A stretch of 64,000 bases of DNA from Lycocorax pyrrhopterus obiensis (GCA_014706295.1 JACSVZ010000016.1:2132168-2196167), one strand, 5' to 3'. Shown: positions 19,051 to 30,949, counted from the first letter of the stretch. The notes: generated by a model not told the origin, from the letters alone. Numbers and translations are program-made.

Positions 19051-21489
19051 AAGGGGCCGTGGCACGGCTCAGGCAAAGGCAGGTGGCCAAAGGCTTGTCA
19101 GTGGCCTGGTCTCTACATCTCGGTGGTGATTCAGGTCCTTGGCTGCTGCTTCCGAGGCCGATTGGTGTTTTCCCCCCTTCCTTTTCAACGAGCAATGGGA
19201 GCAAGAGGAAGGACTGCAGAGATGCTCAGCGCAAACCTTCTCCAGCAGGCAGGAATCCTCTGCTGCTCCTACAAATGGGGCTGCTCCAACACAGGCCATG
19301 ACCCCTGTGGGGATGGTGGTCCTCGCTGAGGCCGCTCTGACCCACAGGCATGTCGGTATCCACCGGTGCATCCCACATCCGAGCTTTCCCGGTGGCCAGC
19401 CAGTGCTGCCCATGCACCTCCAAGACTTAGCACACCTGGAAGGTATCCTCCACTGCCCGCCAGAACATTCCTGGGAAAATGCACAAAGATCACTTCATTC
19501 CCTCCTGTCACAGGGTCAGCCTCAGGCCCAGGCTCTGCCCGTGGGAAGCAGTGGATCGGCCCCATCTCCTGTGCTCGAGCCCTTTGCCTCCACAGGCAAT
19601 TCCCGCCCCAGCAGACAGAACGAGGTTGCCCTGGTGTAATTCCAGTGTTCCGCTGGCTACGGATAGAGGGAAAACGTGTTACCACCCGGGTACAATCCGT
19701 GCGCCCAACTTGGGCAGCCTGGAGAGGTGAGAGGATGCAGGTGGGAGGAGAGGAGGAGGAGGAGGAGCTGCGGCCGCCCTTCCTCTGCGGCACGTGGCGC
19801 TCAGGTTCCAGGGAAAGGGAGACGTGTCTGATTACTGGGCAAACAATAGTGAGCAGCGCTATTTAAACACATCCAATTACCGCTGTTATTCAGTGGGCAG
19901 AGGCCGATGCGAGAATGCAAACACGGGGAGAGCAGAGAGGTCTCTGCTGGGGAAAGCTGTAGGAGCCTTGTAACTCTCCCCTCTGAAAAGGGATTTAATC
20001 AGCAGCTGCTCATTGGCAGGGCAAGGAGGAAGAATGAGCGCTTTGTGCGCAGCACTGACTTTTCCCACTCCCTGGGGCACGCAGATAACTCCCCCGATCA
20101 CCTCCCTCCCCTGGGAAGCGCTGCTTGATGGCACAGATCGGGCTGCTCCATCCAGCCAAACACCGCCCGGGGCATAAGCCCGAAAGAAACATCTTCATTT
20201 CCCTCTGCAGCTCCGACTCTGCTGTGATCCAGAAGTTTGTGATGACCAAGAGATCCCTCAGGCCCACCAGAGGTGCTCTGCACTGCCCTACCCAGACCGT
20301 GCCACCCTGTCCGCTCCCAGCCAGCGCTGGGTTTAGCTCCTCACTTTGGTCTCCGTGGCCCCTGCCTAGGCAGAGACATCGAGTTTTTAGACCAAAGGAG
20401 TTGCCACTGGCCAGTTTTACCAGGATCAAGGGAACTTAGCATCAGCCAGCTCAGCGCCTCCCTTCCGGCCGCAGTGACACGAGCAGCCACGTAACGAGTC
20501 TCTCATGGCCTCGTTCTGCCGCTATCATCCATTTCTCCAGCCACTGGCGTCCCTAAATCCCAGCGGAGCAGTTTCCAAGAGCCGAGCCCCACCTCAGCCC
20601 AAAGGACTCCATTTGACCCCTCGGCATGGGGAAGGTTCACTGCAGACGAGCAAACCGGTCCCATGTGCTCCCCAAACGGAAGAATTTCCCCGATTTTATA
20701 GGATTAACGCTCTCACCAGAATCACAGGTGATTATTGCTCCCTTCGGTGCTTTCACATGGCTTGGAATAACGCCCCAGGGATCCATAACAATTAACCGAC
20801 TTCAGCATCTCACGCTGCAGTCAGTCAGAGACACAGGAGGAGAGAGCCTCCAAAATGAATCAAAGCAGAGGGAATAAGTAGTTTAGTCCTTTTCTTTGCT
20901 GTTATTCCCATGTTAACACCGGAGTTTTCCCCCGTGGGATGACAACAGTTTCTGCTTGAGCAGGAATTCACTGGGATAAAGTGAAGTCTGCACTTTTATT
21001 TCTGTGCATGCGCTGCTCTTCAGTGACACATCCCCAAAACTAACTGCCTTTGCAGGAGAAGAGAATCTTCCTTCTTGGGTGGCTTCTTCTGGCCTTGGGA
21101 GCATCCGAGCACGGTTCTTCCCAAGGCTGAAGAGGTGCTGAGTCCCGAGGGAAGGCAGCTGGGCTGTGCCAAGGCTTCTGCTGCTCCCACCGCTGCCCTG
21201 ACACGTGCGGGGAGCGCGGTGTTTTCTTCCGTTTACAGAGAAGGATTCTTTCCCAATTAATCAGTCCTGGTGGTGTGTTTAATTGCTGGCCAAGGACTCT
21301 CTCTGAGTCATGCCATGCTTTAGTCGTTACCTGTCAGGTTCGTGGCGCTGCCGGGGTCACAGGGCTTCGCTCCCAATCCAGGATCTCGGGACAGAATGGT
21401 CCAGGGATAAAGTGGGATGGGAAGGCAGCCCCCTGGCACATCCCCAGGCGAGAACTGCTCCTGCCTGGCAGCAAAAAGACTGCGAAAAT
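19051..21489. other. Unique non-coding DNA
   Basis: No exon or repeat supported. A short stretch at 19830-19900 has GGCAAACAATAGTGAG (AACAATAG, a SOX-type core) and CCAATTACCGC, suggestive of a small regulatory element but too limited to call separately. Confidence 0.45.
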
Positions 21490-21552
21490 GTGATCTGCTC
21501 CAGGAGATCTTAAGTCCCTTCCAACCCAAAACATTCCATGAATCTATGAAAA
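21490..21552 (+). mobile_element. CR1 LINE extreme 3' end
   Basis: GATCTGCTCCAGGAGATCTT, then AAGTCCCTTCCAACCC and AAAACATTCCATGAATCTATGA, the CR1 terminus and tail octamers. Only about 60 bp remain. Confidence 0.8.
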
Positions 21553-21569
21553 TGGATTGCAAAAACCCT

Positions 21570-21800
21570 GCCCGCTTCCATTTTTCTGTTGCAGCTGCAC
21601 AATATTTGTGTTCCGAGTCCTATTCCCTCGGAAGGGTTTTTTATTCTAATACAGGAATTTTTCAAGGATGCAAATGCATTTTCTGTTTCCCTTGCAAACC
21701 AGGAATGCTTCTCTGCGGGAAATTTTCCATTTAAAATAGAATGGCTTTACCAATATTCCACATTTTGAAATCTACAATAAATCGCTCCTCAAAAAAGAAA
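21570..21800. promoter_or_regulatory. Candidate block with POU dimer-like site
   Basis: AT-rich unique sequence following the CR1 end. ATGCAAATGCAT at 21668-21679 combines a perfect octamer ATGCAAAT with a second ATGCAT half, one mismatch from the POU homodimer MORE site (ATGCATATGCAT). The ATTCTAATAC and AATATTCC words nearby are unremarkable. Function is inferred. Confidence 0.3.
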
Positions 21801-22440
21801 AAAAAAAGGAAAGGAAAGGAAGAGGAAACAGCTGCAAACTCAAATTAGGGTGAAATGCAGGGGCTGTAGTGGGGATGGCAGCATTTATCTACTTAAAGGT
21901 GCTTGTAGGGAAAATAAAAGCTCTAAAACACTGGAGCCACAACATTTTAGCATCACAGCTCAGATAAAGGCAGAAGCAATGGGGGCCTGCAGAAGGTCGT
22001 GCCCGATGTCCTGGTGTGACAAGGCAGTGATTTCCCCGTCCCAGCGTGGGGCTGGTGGCACCAACCACCTTTGTACAGCACTCCCACTTCCACCGGTGTC
22101 TGGGGAAGGCGTGGATGGCATGGGCAGGTCCCGGCCGCTCCGAAATAGCTCAGTGCCACTGAAGTGAAAAGGAGCAGCTCCAGACAGCAGCAGCCACGGC
22201 TGGAGCTGCCAATCCAAACTGCCTGGGACGGGGAAACAGCACAGCAACTCCAGAGCCTCGAGGGGAGGATCCATGTGTCAGGCTCTGGGGAGGTGCCAGA
22301 AACACTTTAGGATGTGCTGATAGATGAGTGGAGTTTAAAAGTCTGCAAGAATAAACCTGAGGGATGTGCACAAGGCGGAGACTCAGCGGTGTGAGGGCCC
22401 AAACAGAGGGTGCGTCTGTGTGGGTGTGGGTATCAGGGAG
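21801..22440. other. Unique non-coding DNA
   Basis: Begins with a short GGAAA-rich purine run (21795-21830); the rest is single-copy GC-balanced DNA with no supported gene. Confidence 0.45.
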
Positions 22441-22625
22441 TCAGAGAACCATGGAATGGTTTGGGTTGGAAGGGCCCTGAAAGCTCATCTGGTTCCAACC
22501 TCGTTCCATGGGCAGGGACACCTTCTGCTGGCCCAGGTTGCTCCAAGCCCTGTCCAACCTGGCCTTGAACACTTCCAGGGATGGAGCATCCCATCCACAA
22601 CTCCGCCCTCTGGCAGCCCCAAACC
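22441..22625 (-). mobile_element. CR1 LINE 3' fragment
   Basis: Reversed CR1 end: AACCATGGAATGGTTTGGGT, TGGAAGGGCCC, then CCATGGGCAGGGACACCTTC, GGTTGCTCCAAGCCCTGTCC and CCTTGAACACTTCCAGGGATG. 5'-truncated. The sequence beyond 22625 may be a further diverged portion. Confidence 0.9.
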
Positions 22626-25365
22626 CCTCATCCCAGGGCTGGGGATTGCCCATCACCGAGCTCCCGCACTCGTGTGGAGTGGCAGAGCTGTGCCACGGTC
22701 TCAGGGGATACAGGTCCTTCCTGAACCCCTGACACAGCCCCCAAACCCTGCGGCGAGGCCTTTGGAGAGCAGGGAGCGAGCCTGGGAAGCTCTGCCTGAG
22801 GATCTGGCTGTTCAGCCGCTGTTTCCCTCAGTGCCAGCCGGGCAGCTCAATCTTTGTGCCGCGCTTTGAGATCTCTCCGGCGACTTCCCAGCTGGAGGAG
22901 AGGGGCTGTGATCCCCTTCTCCCTCCTCCTCCACGTGAGCAGGGCTCACCCCGCTCCTGCCCGCCCGCCGGGACCAGGAGGGGCTGCAGCGGGCTGAGCT
23001 GGGCATCTTTTCTTTGAAGTGGAGCGAAATCCTAAAGCTTTCATTCGGAGAGTGCAAATCACTGCTAAAAGCTCTCCCCTCTCTGACCCCCATCTCGGAA
23101 ACTCTAATCCAGCCTCACCGGCTTCACCGGTTTCCTTTTGGTTTTTGGTTGTTTCTGTTTTTCTTTCCGGTGTTGACCTTCGTGTTCAAGCACGGCTGAC
23201 CCCGGCTGGGAACAAAACCGCAGCCCCCTTCAACCAAGAGGTTCATGATTTAATTACTTATTATTATTTTACCCTGTTTCCCCTATTTCTGCACGGTGAA
23301 CACACTCTCCAAAGCCCCCGGTGCTGGCTGCCTGGTTTGGATTAGCTAAAACAGGTTTCTGCCGAGCATTACCGAGGTCACTTTGGAGCTCAGAATGAGG
23401 ATGATGATAATCAGGGGGCTCTGATAATCAGGGGGCTCTGATAATCGGGGGCTGTGATAATCAGGGCACTCGTTAGGCTCTGCTAATGAAAGGGAGCGGA
23501 TCGCTCCCGTTGTCACACAGCCCTGAATCCATCCAAACCTGGAGTGCGTGGAGGGCAGGGGCCATGGGACCACCACAGCCGCTGTCACGGCCCTGTGTGG
23601 TGGCTACGGGACAGGTCTGTGGCCACCAGGACAAGGCTACAGCTTTCCACAGTGACCAGCACAGGGGCGGAGGAGCGGAGGACCAGACATTTTCCTCGGC
23701 CTTGCAAGCAAATCCAGGAATTCCTGAGTTTTCCACGACTGCCGTGCTTTCCTCCAGGGCAGGTGGAGCTGCCAAATCGCGGCTTTCCCGGTGCTAATCT
23801 GGGGAGCCGGGCGATTAGCGCGGAGTTGCCCCGGGGCCCGGGGGAGCGCAGGACGCACCGCTGCACTCGCCGCTCCTGCCTCCGCTCGCCCCCGCCGCGC
23901 TAAGCGCGTTATCTGTGCGGGCCTTGTCGGGAGCCACAGCCCTCGGAGACGGAGCTGCAGCTCGGGCCGTGCCGCATGGGCAGCACCTCCCGCCCGCAGA
24001 CGGGCTGGGCAAGGCTGGCCGGGAGAGCTGGAGCGCTGCACCAGCCACTGCTGGTCTCACCACGTGCGTTTTCCCAGGAGAAAGCACCAGGCTGGGGGCC
24101 CTCTCGACCCCGTGGGATAATGTCCGATGGCAATATTGCCTGTTTGTGTCTGCAGGGTGATGAATCCCCATAAATCTGCCTGAATTTAAAGCAAAATGAG
24201 ATTCCAGTTGCCTTCCTGCATCCTCCCCATTCACCCAGGAGACCCAAACTTAAACCTGCTGGTGCAGACCCCTCTGCAGACCCCACAAACTTGTGTTGGG
24301 TGCCTACAGCCAAAACACAGACTCAGGTTGTGCATTAAGGCCACATCAGAAGGATTTTGCACATGCTCTGGTGCCTCTGGTGTCTTCTCCAAGGGTCTCC
24401 TGCTCCAGAGTGTTGTTGGAGCTGCTCCTTCCCTGCTCCTCTTCCTCAAGCCCCAGGTGCTGCTGGCCCTGATCCTCCTCCTCCTCTTCCAGCTCGAGGC
24501 ACAGTGAGGTGACACTTTTGTTGTTCCTTACCCTCAGCTTTGCCTTTAGATCTGACATCAAGGTGGCCACTGGGATTAGCTGTCTCCTCGTGCTCCATTT
24601 TGTCCCACTGCTTCAAGTTTCTGGATTTCAGCTCCTTCCTCGTTGCCTCCTTACAACAGAACAGCAACGTTTCCAAAATGTTTCACGCAGCTGGAGGCCT
24701 GAGTCGCAGCTGTTCCTCCCACCACCTCTAAAAGGCAGTTTGCCCTGAGCCCTCGTGTGACAGCAGCACACGTGGATGAGCCCAGAGCAGCACAGATTGG
24801 GAACTCCTGTGTCCTTGTGCAGCAGGAGATGATGACAGGGGCACTGCTGTCCCCGGAGCAGGGGACAAAGCATTGCTCCTCTTCCCCAGTGATATCTCTT
24901 CCATGGGGAGTGTCCTCAGTGGGGAGCAGGCAGGACCTTGCCCTGTGCTCCGAGTCAGCCCTCCAAGAGCCGGCCTGGAAAAAGTAGAACTTCCCTCCTA
25001 TTAAAATCCAGCTCACCCCATGTCTTGGGTCCTCTCCTCGCTGATTTCCAGCAGGGTGACATGGCTGATCTCCTGCTGCACTTGGCTATTTTCCTTGTCC
25101 TTTTTAGTGACTCTTTAATACTTTGGATTGTTCATGTTTCATTTTATCTTCTTATTTGTTTTCCCCTAATTCCAACCTTCTTTCATCTCCCTAAGACTTT
25201 CTCCCCTCTCCCTGCCTTCCCTGACCAACTCTCTCTTTAGCTTCTTATTTTTTCCCTCTAAGTATTCTTTTGCTGATTCAGTGCTGTACCAAATCACTGT
25301 AGGGCTTCCTGCTTGTCTGAAAGGCTGCACCACTTGTGAGCTCGGATTGCTCTGCCCCACGCCCA
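22626..25365. other. Unique non-coding DNA with minor repeats
   Basis: No gene supported. Contains a 17-bp tandem repeat (GATAATCAGGGGGCTCT) at 23406-23470, nearly four copies, a CpG-rich patch at 23780-24020, and a perfect 12-bp palindrome GGCAATATTGCC at 24129-24140 within an AT-rich stretch. Frames are short and without domains. Confidence 0.45.
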
Positions 25366-25369
25366 CTCT

Positions 25370-25785
25370 CTCCCTGGGACCATCCATCCCTTCCCTGGGG
25401 AGCACCACTCCATCTCTGGGAGCATCCCTCTCTTCCCTGGGGAGCACCACTCCATCTCTGGGAGCATCAATCCTACTCTGGGAATACCAATCCCATTCTG
25501 GGGGCATCACTCACCAAACAGGGAGTGCCACTCCCTCCTCGGGAGCATCACTCCCATGCCATGGAGCATCACTTCCACCCCGGGGAAAAGTCACTGCAGT
25601 CCTCAGGGTGCATCACACCCTTCCCTGGGTCACATCACTCCCTCGGAGTGCATCGCTCCCACACTGAGAGCATCACTCCCTTCCCTGGGGAGCTTCACTT
25701 CCATCGGGGAGCATCACTCTCACCCCGGGGAGCATCACTCCCACCCCGGGGACCACTATTCGCCCGCCAAGGCGCATTACTCCCT
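25370..25785. repeat. Degenerate GGGAGCATCACTCC repeats
   Basis: Loosely tandem units built from GGGAGCATCACTCC with variable filler (CATCTCTG, CTTCCCTGG), unit about 25-30 bp and quite diverged. It directly adjoins the 21-bp minisatellite, so both may descend from one unstable locus. Confidence 0.75.
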
Positions 25786-26290
25786 CCCAGGTGTCCATCC
25801 CCCCCTCTCAGGTGTCCATCGCTCCCTCCCCGGTGTCCATCATTCCCTCCTCGATGTCCATCCCCCCCTCCCAGGTGTCCAGTTCCCAGGTCCCTCCCTC
25901 CCAGGTGTCCATCGTTCCCTCCCCAGTGTCCATCCCTCCCTCCCCGGTGTCCATCGCTCCCTCCCCGGTGTCCATCCCTCCCTCTCCAGTGTCCATCACT
26001 CCCTCCCCGGTGTCCATTGCTCCCTCCCCAGTGTCCATCCCTCCCTCCCAGGTGTTCATCCCTCCCTCCCAGGTGTCCATCGCTCCCTCCCCGGTGTCCA
26101 TCATTCCCTCTCCAGTGTCCATCTCTCCCTCCCCGGTGTCCATCGTTCCCTCTCCAGTGTCCATCCCTCCCTCCCAGGTGTCCATCCCTCCCTCCCCGGT
26201 GTCCATCCCTCCCTCCCCGGTGTCCATCGTTCCCTCTCCAGTGTCCATCGCTCCCTCCCAGGTGTCCATCGCTCCCTCCCCGGGGTCCCT
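25786..26290. repeat. Minisatellite, 21 bp unit, about 23 copies
   Basis: Unit GTGTCCATCGCTCCCTCCCC(G), with variants CATCCCT, CATCGTT, CATCATT and CCAGGTG or CCGGTG, repeated head to tail. One stretch at 25880-25905 is irregular. Because 21 is a multiple of three, frames remain open on both strands and yield HRSLPGV- or GGSDGHR-type heptad peptides; these are repeat artefacts, not a protein. Confidence 0.95.
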
Positions 26291-26324
26291 GGCTCCCCCC
26301 GGGCCGGAGCACCGCTGGCTGAGC

Positions 26325-26338
26325 CCAGGAGAGGGCGC
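26325..26338 (+). promoter_or_regulatory. Possible CTCF site
   Basis: CCAGGAGAGGGCGC matches the degenerate CTCF core CCASYAGRKGGCRS at 13 of 14 positions. It immediately follows the 21-bp minisatellite. About one match of this quality is expected by chance in 64 kb, so it is weak alone. Confidence 0.3.
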
Positions 26339-26344
26339 TGGCGG

Positions 26345-28535
26345 CGCAGCCCACGGCCTCCTTATTGCTGCTTATCTACAGCGATTTCACTGCTTTAACT
26401 TCTTTTTTTTTGCTGCTTAGGCTCCCATTTGCTCCTCCCCCCCGTGGACGACCATTCCCCCCCTTTTTTTTTTTCGCTATTTTTTTTCCCAATTTCTCCT
26501 TAAGTCTCTCCATGTCAAACTCCTTTTCTGTGGGTCCCTGCTGCAGCCTTAATCCCGTCACCAAAGCTCCAGGTGCTCAGCATGGTGCTGGTGGTCTCCT
26601 GGGACAGAAGGCTGGGAGGGCTGGCGGGATGCTGCCCCTTGTCCCAGCTCTCCACGCCTTGCAGCGCGGTGTGCTGGAGTCCCAGGGACAGTCCCACCCA
26701 GAACCAGTCCTGCCGGCTCTGGTTTTCCCAGAAAACACCCAGATCCAGCTGCACAAAGGTGCTGGGGGGTCCCTGTCACCTCCCCAGTCTCTTTCCCCCT
26801 TCCTGCCTCCCTCCTGAAGAAGGCAGGAGCTCAGCCCCTGCCCTCGACACACACCTGCTATTAAAAAACCTATTTTCCCTGGAGAAGCTCTGCCACAAAT
26901 TCCCTCTGCACACATCCACAGGCGGCCAGAGGCCTTCCCTGTCCATTGAGGCATCGCTTCTCCCAGTGCCAGGGGAATGGGAGCAGGCCTGGAATGCAGC
27001 TGCAAAGTAAAACACTGCAAGGAGCCTAAAAATAGCGCCGTGCGTCTGATCTGCGTCAGCTGAGCTGAATTTTCAAGAGCAGTTGTGCTCCGGGAAGAGA
27101 CACCCTCGCTGCTTGTTTGTTTATCCCTGCCTTCGGATGCTCCTTGCTCCTGGTCCCTCTGCAATTCCCGCCCCTCGGCAACGGGGGTGACATCTTCCCT
27201 GGCTGCCTGCTTGGCACACTCTCTGGGGGGGTGTGGGAGCTGGTTCTGCTTTCCTCAGACACAAGATTTTTTTGGTAAACTTTGCTTTGCCAAGCCATTT
27301 TTTTAATGTTTCTGTTGTATTTCTCCCCCTCTTTTCATGTTTTTCTTTGATGAAGGGATCTTTTTGGAAACCTCTGCAGCCCCTGGAACGAGCTGTGTGA
27401 GGGACCTGGCCATGCACAACATCTCATGGACCAAAAGCGATGTCTTAGAAGTATTTTTTCATTCAGGCTTCTCAGGGGAGTTTAAGGACGGTGAAGTGAG
27501 GCTGGGAGGTGGAAGATGAGCTCCGTCATTAGCTGCAAATGACCCTCTTTTGACCTCTTTCACTCTTAATTGTGCTGCTGCCCACTCAGATCCCTACAAA
27601 CTCCCCTAGGATCAAGGGCATGTTTATGTTTAGGAGGCTGAAAGCAGCGTGAGGTTTTCCAAACTGCCTAAGTCACCACGGACTTCTGTAACTGCCAAGA
27701 GGTGCCACTTAATTCCTTCCAGAAATCCTGAGTATCCCTGAAAACTTGCCCCGGTAGGCTCTGAGTCCTCTCCTCCTCACCAGCACTGTGGATTTTTGAG
27801 ATGTCTCTCATTCTGAGGGGAATCAGATATTGCTCATGCCCCCTTATTCAGTCATCGGAACTAATTATTGTCGGAGTAAGGAGCAGGAGGAGATCAGAGT
27901 TTTTAAGGGCTCTTGTGCCATGCTTTTCAGGTGGGTCCTGTCCTCGGCCCTTCCCAGGCCAAGAGGTGAGGTTTCGGTGGCATTCAGGTCCAGGCTGCTC
28001 CGGGCTGTCTTTGCCAGGTGCGACAGGAGCTCTTCCTCCCCCAGCCCCTCGTGTTGTCCCCGCTGGGATCGCCAGGGACTGCTCAGGGGACAAACTCTCC
28101 AGGCTCTGCTGCAGCTGGAACACCTGGGAGCCTCCAGCTGCTGCTTCCTTGTCCCTGGGAGGCCCCAGATCTTCCATGCAAGGCAAACCCATCGCTCGTG
28201 GTCTTATCTAGGAAGAGCCAAGCGCGGCCCCTCTGCGGGAGCATCTCTGGGATTTCTGCCAGTTCCTGCCTCTCCTGCCCCTGGTGCCAAACCCACGGCC
28301 GGTGCCATGGCCGGGGGCACTGGGGAATGGGCGGGGGAACTTTCCACGTTCCTCCTTCTCCCTCCCATCCACAGCCCCGTGGTGGTGTTGGGAAGGGGAG
28401 GAGAGGCCCTCGTGTGTCCGCACGCAGCCCCCGTTCTGCCTGCAGGACTGAGGGCAGGAAGCCAAAATCAAATCTTCCTCTTTTTTTTTTTTTCCCCCTC
28501 CTTTTTTTTTTTCTTTTTTTCCCGGAGTGTATCAC
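26345..28535. other. Unique non-coding DNA with poly-T tracts
   Basis: No exon supported. Poly-T runs at 26402-26412, 26463-26475 and 28482-28520. Two small AT-rich patches (27000-27075 and 27795-27890, the latter with GGAACTAATTATTGTCGG, TAATTA next to a SOX-type ATTGTC) look regulatory but are small. The long plus-strand frame at 27830-28744 has no domain. Confidence 0.45.
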
Positions 28536-28539
28536 TGGC

Positions 28540-29430
28540 TATTGTCCTTATCAAACAAAGCCCTTTCATCAGAGGTTCTTTAACACACTTTATTTCTCTT
28601 TTATTTTGCTTTGAAATAAGCCGGGCAACAATTAATTTCAGAGAGAGAGAGAGAGAAAGAGAATTCAACAAGGATCTATTACTACTCTCGGCTTCTATTG
28701 CTGTAATGAAAATCTATTTCCTTTCCCTTTTGTGTCCCATATAATTTAATGCCCATTTTATTAATGGTCTGAAATAATTACGGAACCTTTTGTGATTCTC
28801 AAGTATGTTTCATTTAATTGTGCAATAAACGCCTAATCTCTTCCTCCATCTGAAGCTATTATGGCATTAAAATTAACAATTATGCAGCAATGCGCCCGGG
28901 TCCATAGAAATCACTCCAGATAACTAGACATATATAAATCATTCATGAGAACAATTTCTGAAAAGAGACGAAGGGAGAGAAGAAAAAAAAAATTGTGTTG
29001 AGAATGACATTGGGAAGCCAAGGGCCTGGTCTCTAAGAAGATAGCAACACCTTAAAAAAATCTTTTTTCTTCTTTTTTTTCCCCCTTTTTTGTTATTATT
29101 ATTTTACTAATTGTGTTCAGTGGCACAGCTACCCCCCCTCCATTAGCCTGACAGATATTTTCAGAATTAATTAACTGTTAGCTCAGAGGATAAATTGTTC
29201 ATTATCAATTTTTCCCCCCTTCCTTCTTTCTTTCTTTCCCTTTATAGTTTTTTTTTTCTCCTTTTTTTCCCCTCTCTTTCAGGCCAGCAATTACACTCTC
29301 CGCCTTTCACTGGCAGGTCCTGTTCTGTAGGAGGTAATCCAAATGGGGAAAGTGCTTTTTCTTTCAACCCTATTCACTGGTGCTCTTCTCCCTTTTGTGG
29401 GATTTAATAACCATGGCTGATAGGCGCGCC
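28540..29430. promoter_or_regulatory. Large candidate conserved non-coding block
   Basis: About 0.9 kb of CR1-free AT-rich sequence, broken by T-rich runs near 29050-29100 and 29210-29280 and a GA microsatellite at 28639-28660. SOX cores: AACAAAG (28554-28560), AACAATTAAT (28627-28636, SOX core fused to a homeodomain core) and ATTGTTCATTA (29194-29204). A palindromic AATTAATTAA lies at 29165-29174. Several TAAT-rich words fill 28730-28960. This is the motif-richest block between 20 and 33 kb. Conservation is inferred. Confidence 0.45.
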
Positions 29431-29666
29431 GTGGACAGAGAGGTTAAGTTTGTTGTCTCAGCACTTTGTCAAGGGAGGATGGCTCCAGCATCCTGCTGCC
29501 TCTCCAGCCCTTCCGTCCCCTCCGCTCGTTAATTGCCGCTCCTTCTAATTGGCGTTGGAGCCCTGCTCTGCACAGGGCCACGTCTTGGCCACCCAAGGAA
29601 TGAGGTCTGGGGTGGCTCCAGAGAGGAGGGTGAGGGGACAGAGCCCTGGCGTGTCCACCTGGAGCA

Positions 29667-29952
29667 GAGAATCATAGGGTGGTTAAGGTTGGAAAAGCCC
29701 TCCGAGATCATTGAGTCTGACCATTCTCCCAAGGCTGCCAAAGCCACCGCTAACCCACGTCCCCAAGTGCCACCGCCTTTTACATCCCTTTTAAATCCCA
29801 TGCCTTTAAATCCCTCCAGGGGCAATGATTCTACCGCTGCCCTGGGCAGCCTGTTCCAATCCCTGACCACTCTTTCAGTGAAGAAGTTTTCCCTAATATC
29901 CAATCTAAATCTCCTCTGGTGCAACTTGAGGCTGCATCCTCTTGTCCTGTCA
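29667..29952 (-). mobile_element. CR1 LINE 3' fragment, about 285 bp
   Basis: Starts AGAATCATAGGGTGGTTAAG, then GTTGGAAAAGCCC, and runs through GGGCAGCCTGTTCCAATCCC, CCCTAATATCCAATCTAAAT and GGCTGCATCCTCTTGTCCTG, typical of a reversed CR1. Its sequence differs from the copies at 45.7 and 50.2 kb, so it belongs to another CR1 subfamily. Confidence 0.9.
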
Positions 29953-30277
29953 ACAGCACCTCCAAGTCACAGTATGGGACAAGAGGACAGCAGCCCACTC
30001 CTGGCTGCCATCCCCTACAAGCTGTGAGTCCCCATTTCTCCAATCCCTGTCACAGCAGTGCTAATATCAGCTCCTGATACCATCACATCCTTCATCGGTC
30101 CTACCCGAACTGGGACATCCGGGTGGTCACTCCTGCCCTGCTGCTGGAGCCATCATATCTGTGTTTTTAAGGACCAGAGGGGAGCAAATTATACCTTTAA
30201 TATTTGGTTTTGTAGATGATTCCCTTCAGAATGTACATTATTGGAAGTGGAGGAGAGGTGTTGAGTCCAGCCCTCCT

Positions 30278-30420
30278 GATCCATCCCTGGAAGTGTTCCA
30301 GGCCAGGCTGGATGGGGCTTGGAGCAACCTGGTCTACAGAAGATGTCCCTGCCCACGGCAGAGGGTGGAACAAGATGAGCTTTAAGGTTCCTTCCACCCC
30401 AAACCATTTTATGGGACTGT
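30278..30420 (+). mobile_element. CR1 LINE 3' fragment
   Basis: ATCCCTGGAAGTGTTCCAGG, CCAGGCTGGATGGGGCTTGG, AGCAACCTGGTC, CCCTGCCCACGGCAG, then TTCCTTCCACCCCAAACC. 3' end of a 5'-truncated CR1 with a weak tail. Confidence 0.88.
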
Positions 30421-30597
30421 GTTGACCCAGGAAAGCAGCAGCTGCCTTCATCCCTCCTGCTGGCATCCTCTCCCAGCTCTGACAAGCCCACTGTTGGTCA
30501 TCCTTCATATTTATAAGGTTTTTTGTACCATCTTCGTTCATCCTCCCCCACAACCTGAACTAAACTTCCTCCCGAGGGGCAGCTCCAATCTCTGCTC

Positions 30598-30872
30598 TGT
30601 GACCAGGGACAGGAGGACCCCAGGGAATGGCTGGAGCTGTGTCAGGGGAGGTTCAGGTTGGATATCAGGAAAGGTTCTTCCCCCAGAGGGTGCTGGGCAC
30701 TGCCCAGGCTCCCCAGGGAATGGGCACGGCCCCGAGGCTGCCAGAGCTCCAGGAGCGTTTGGACAGCGCTGCCAGGGATGCCCAGGGTGGGATTGTTGGG
30801 GTGTCTGTGCAGGGCCAGGAGCTGGACTCTGATCCTTGTGCGTTTCTTCCAACTATATCTATTTAATTTTGT
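30598..30872 (+). mobile_element. CR1 LINE 3' fragment, second subfamily
   Basis: Runs from CTGTGACCAGGGACAGGAGG through GGTTGGATATCAGGAAAGGT, CCAGAGGGTGCTGGGCACTG, GGAGCGTTTGGACAGCGCTG and GGGCCAGGAGCTGGACTCTG to CTTCCAACTATATCTATTTA. This is the CR1 type whose 3' UTR ends GGACTCGATGATCCTTGTGG; a few bases are deleted at that point. Confidence 0.85.
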
Positions 30873-30949
30873 CTCTTAATGCATTGTCTGGTGTGGGAAT
30901 ACAACCACTGGAGTGTTGAAAATGTTGGTTGCTGCCCTGTGCCTCAGGA

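Noticed and set aside
25695..26420. Long frames with heptad repeats (for example GGSDGHR)
   Set aside because: Created by a 21-bp minisatellite whose unit is divisible by three; open in several frames on both strands, which real genes are not.
27830..28744. 304-residue plus-strand frame
   Set aside because: Runs through a poly-T tract and an enhancer-like AT-rich block; no domain.
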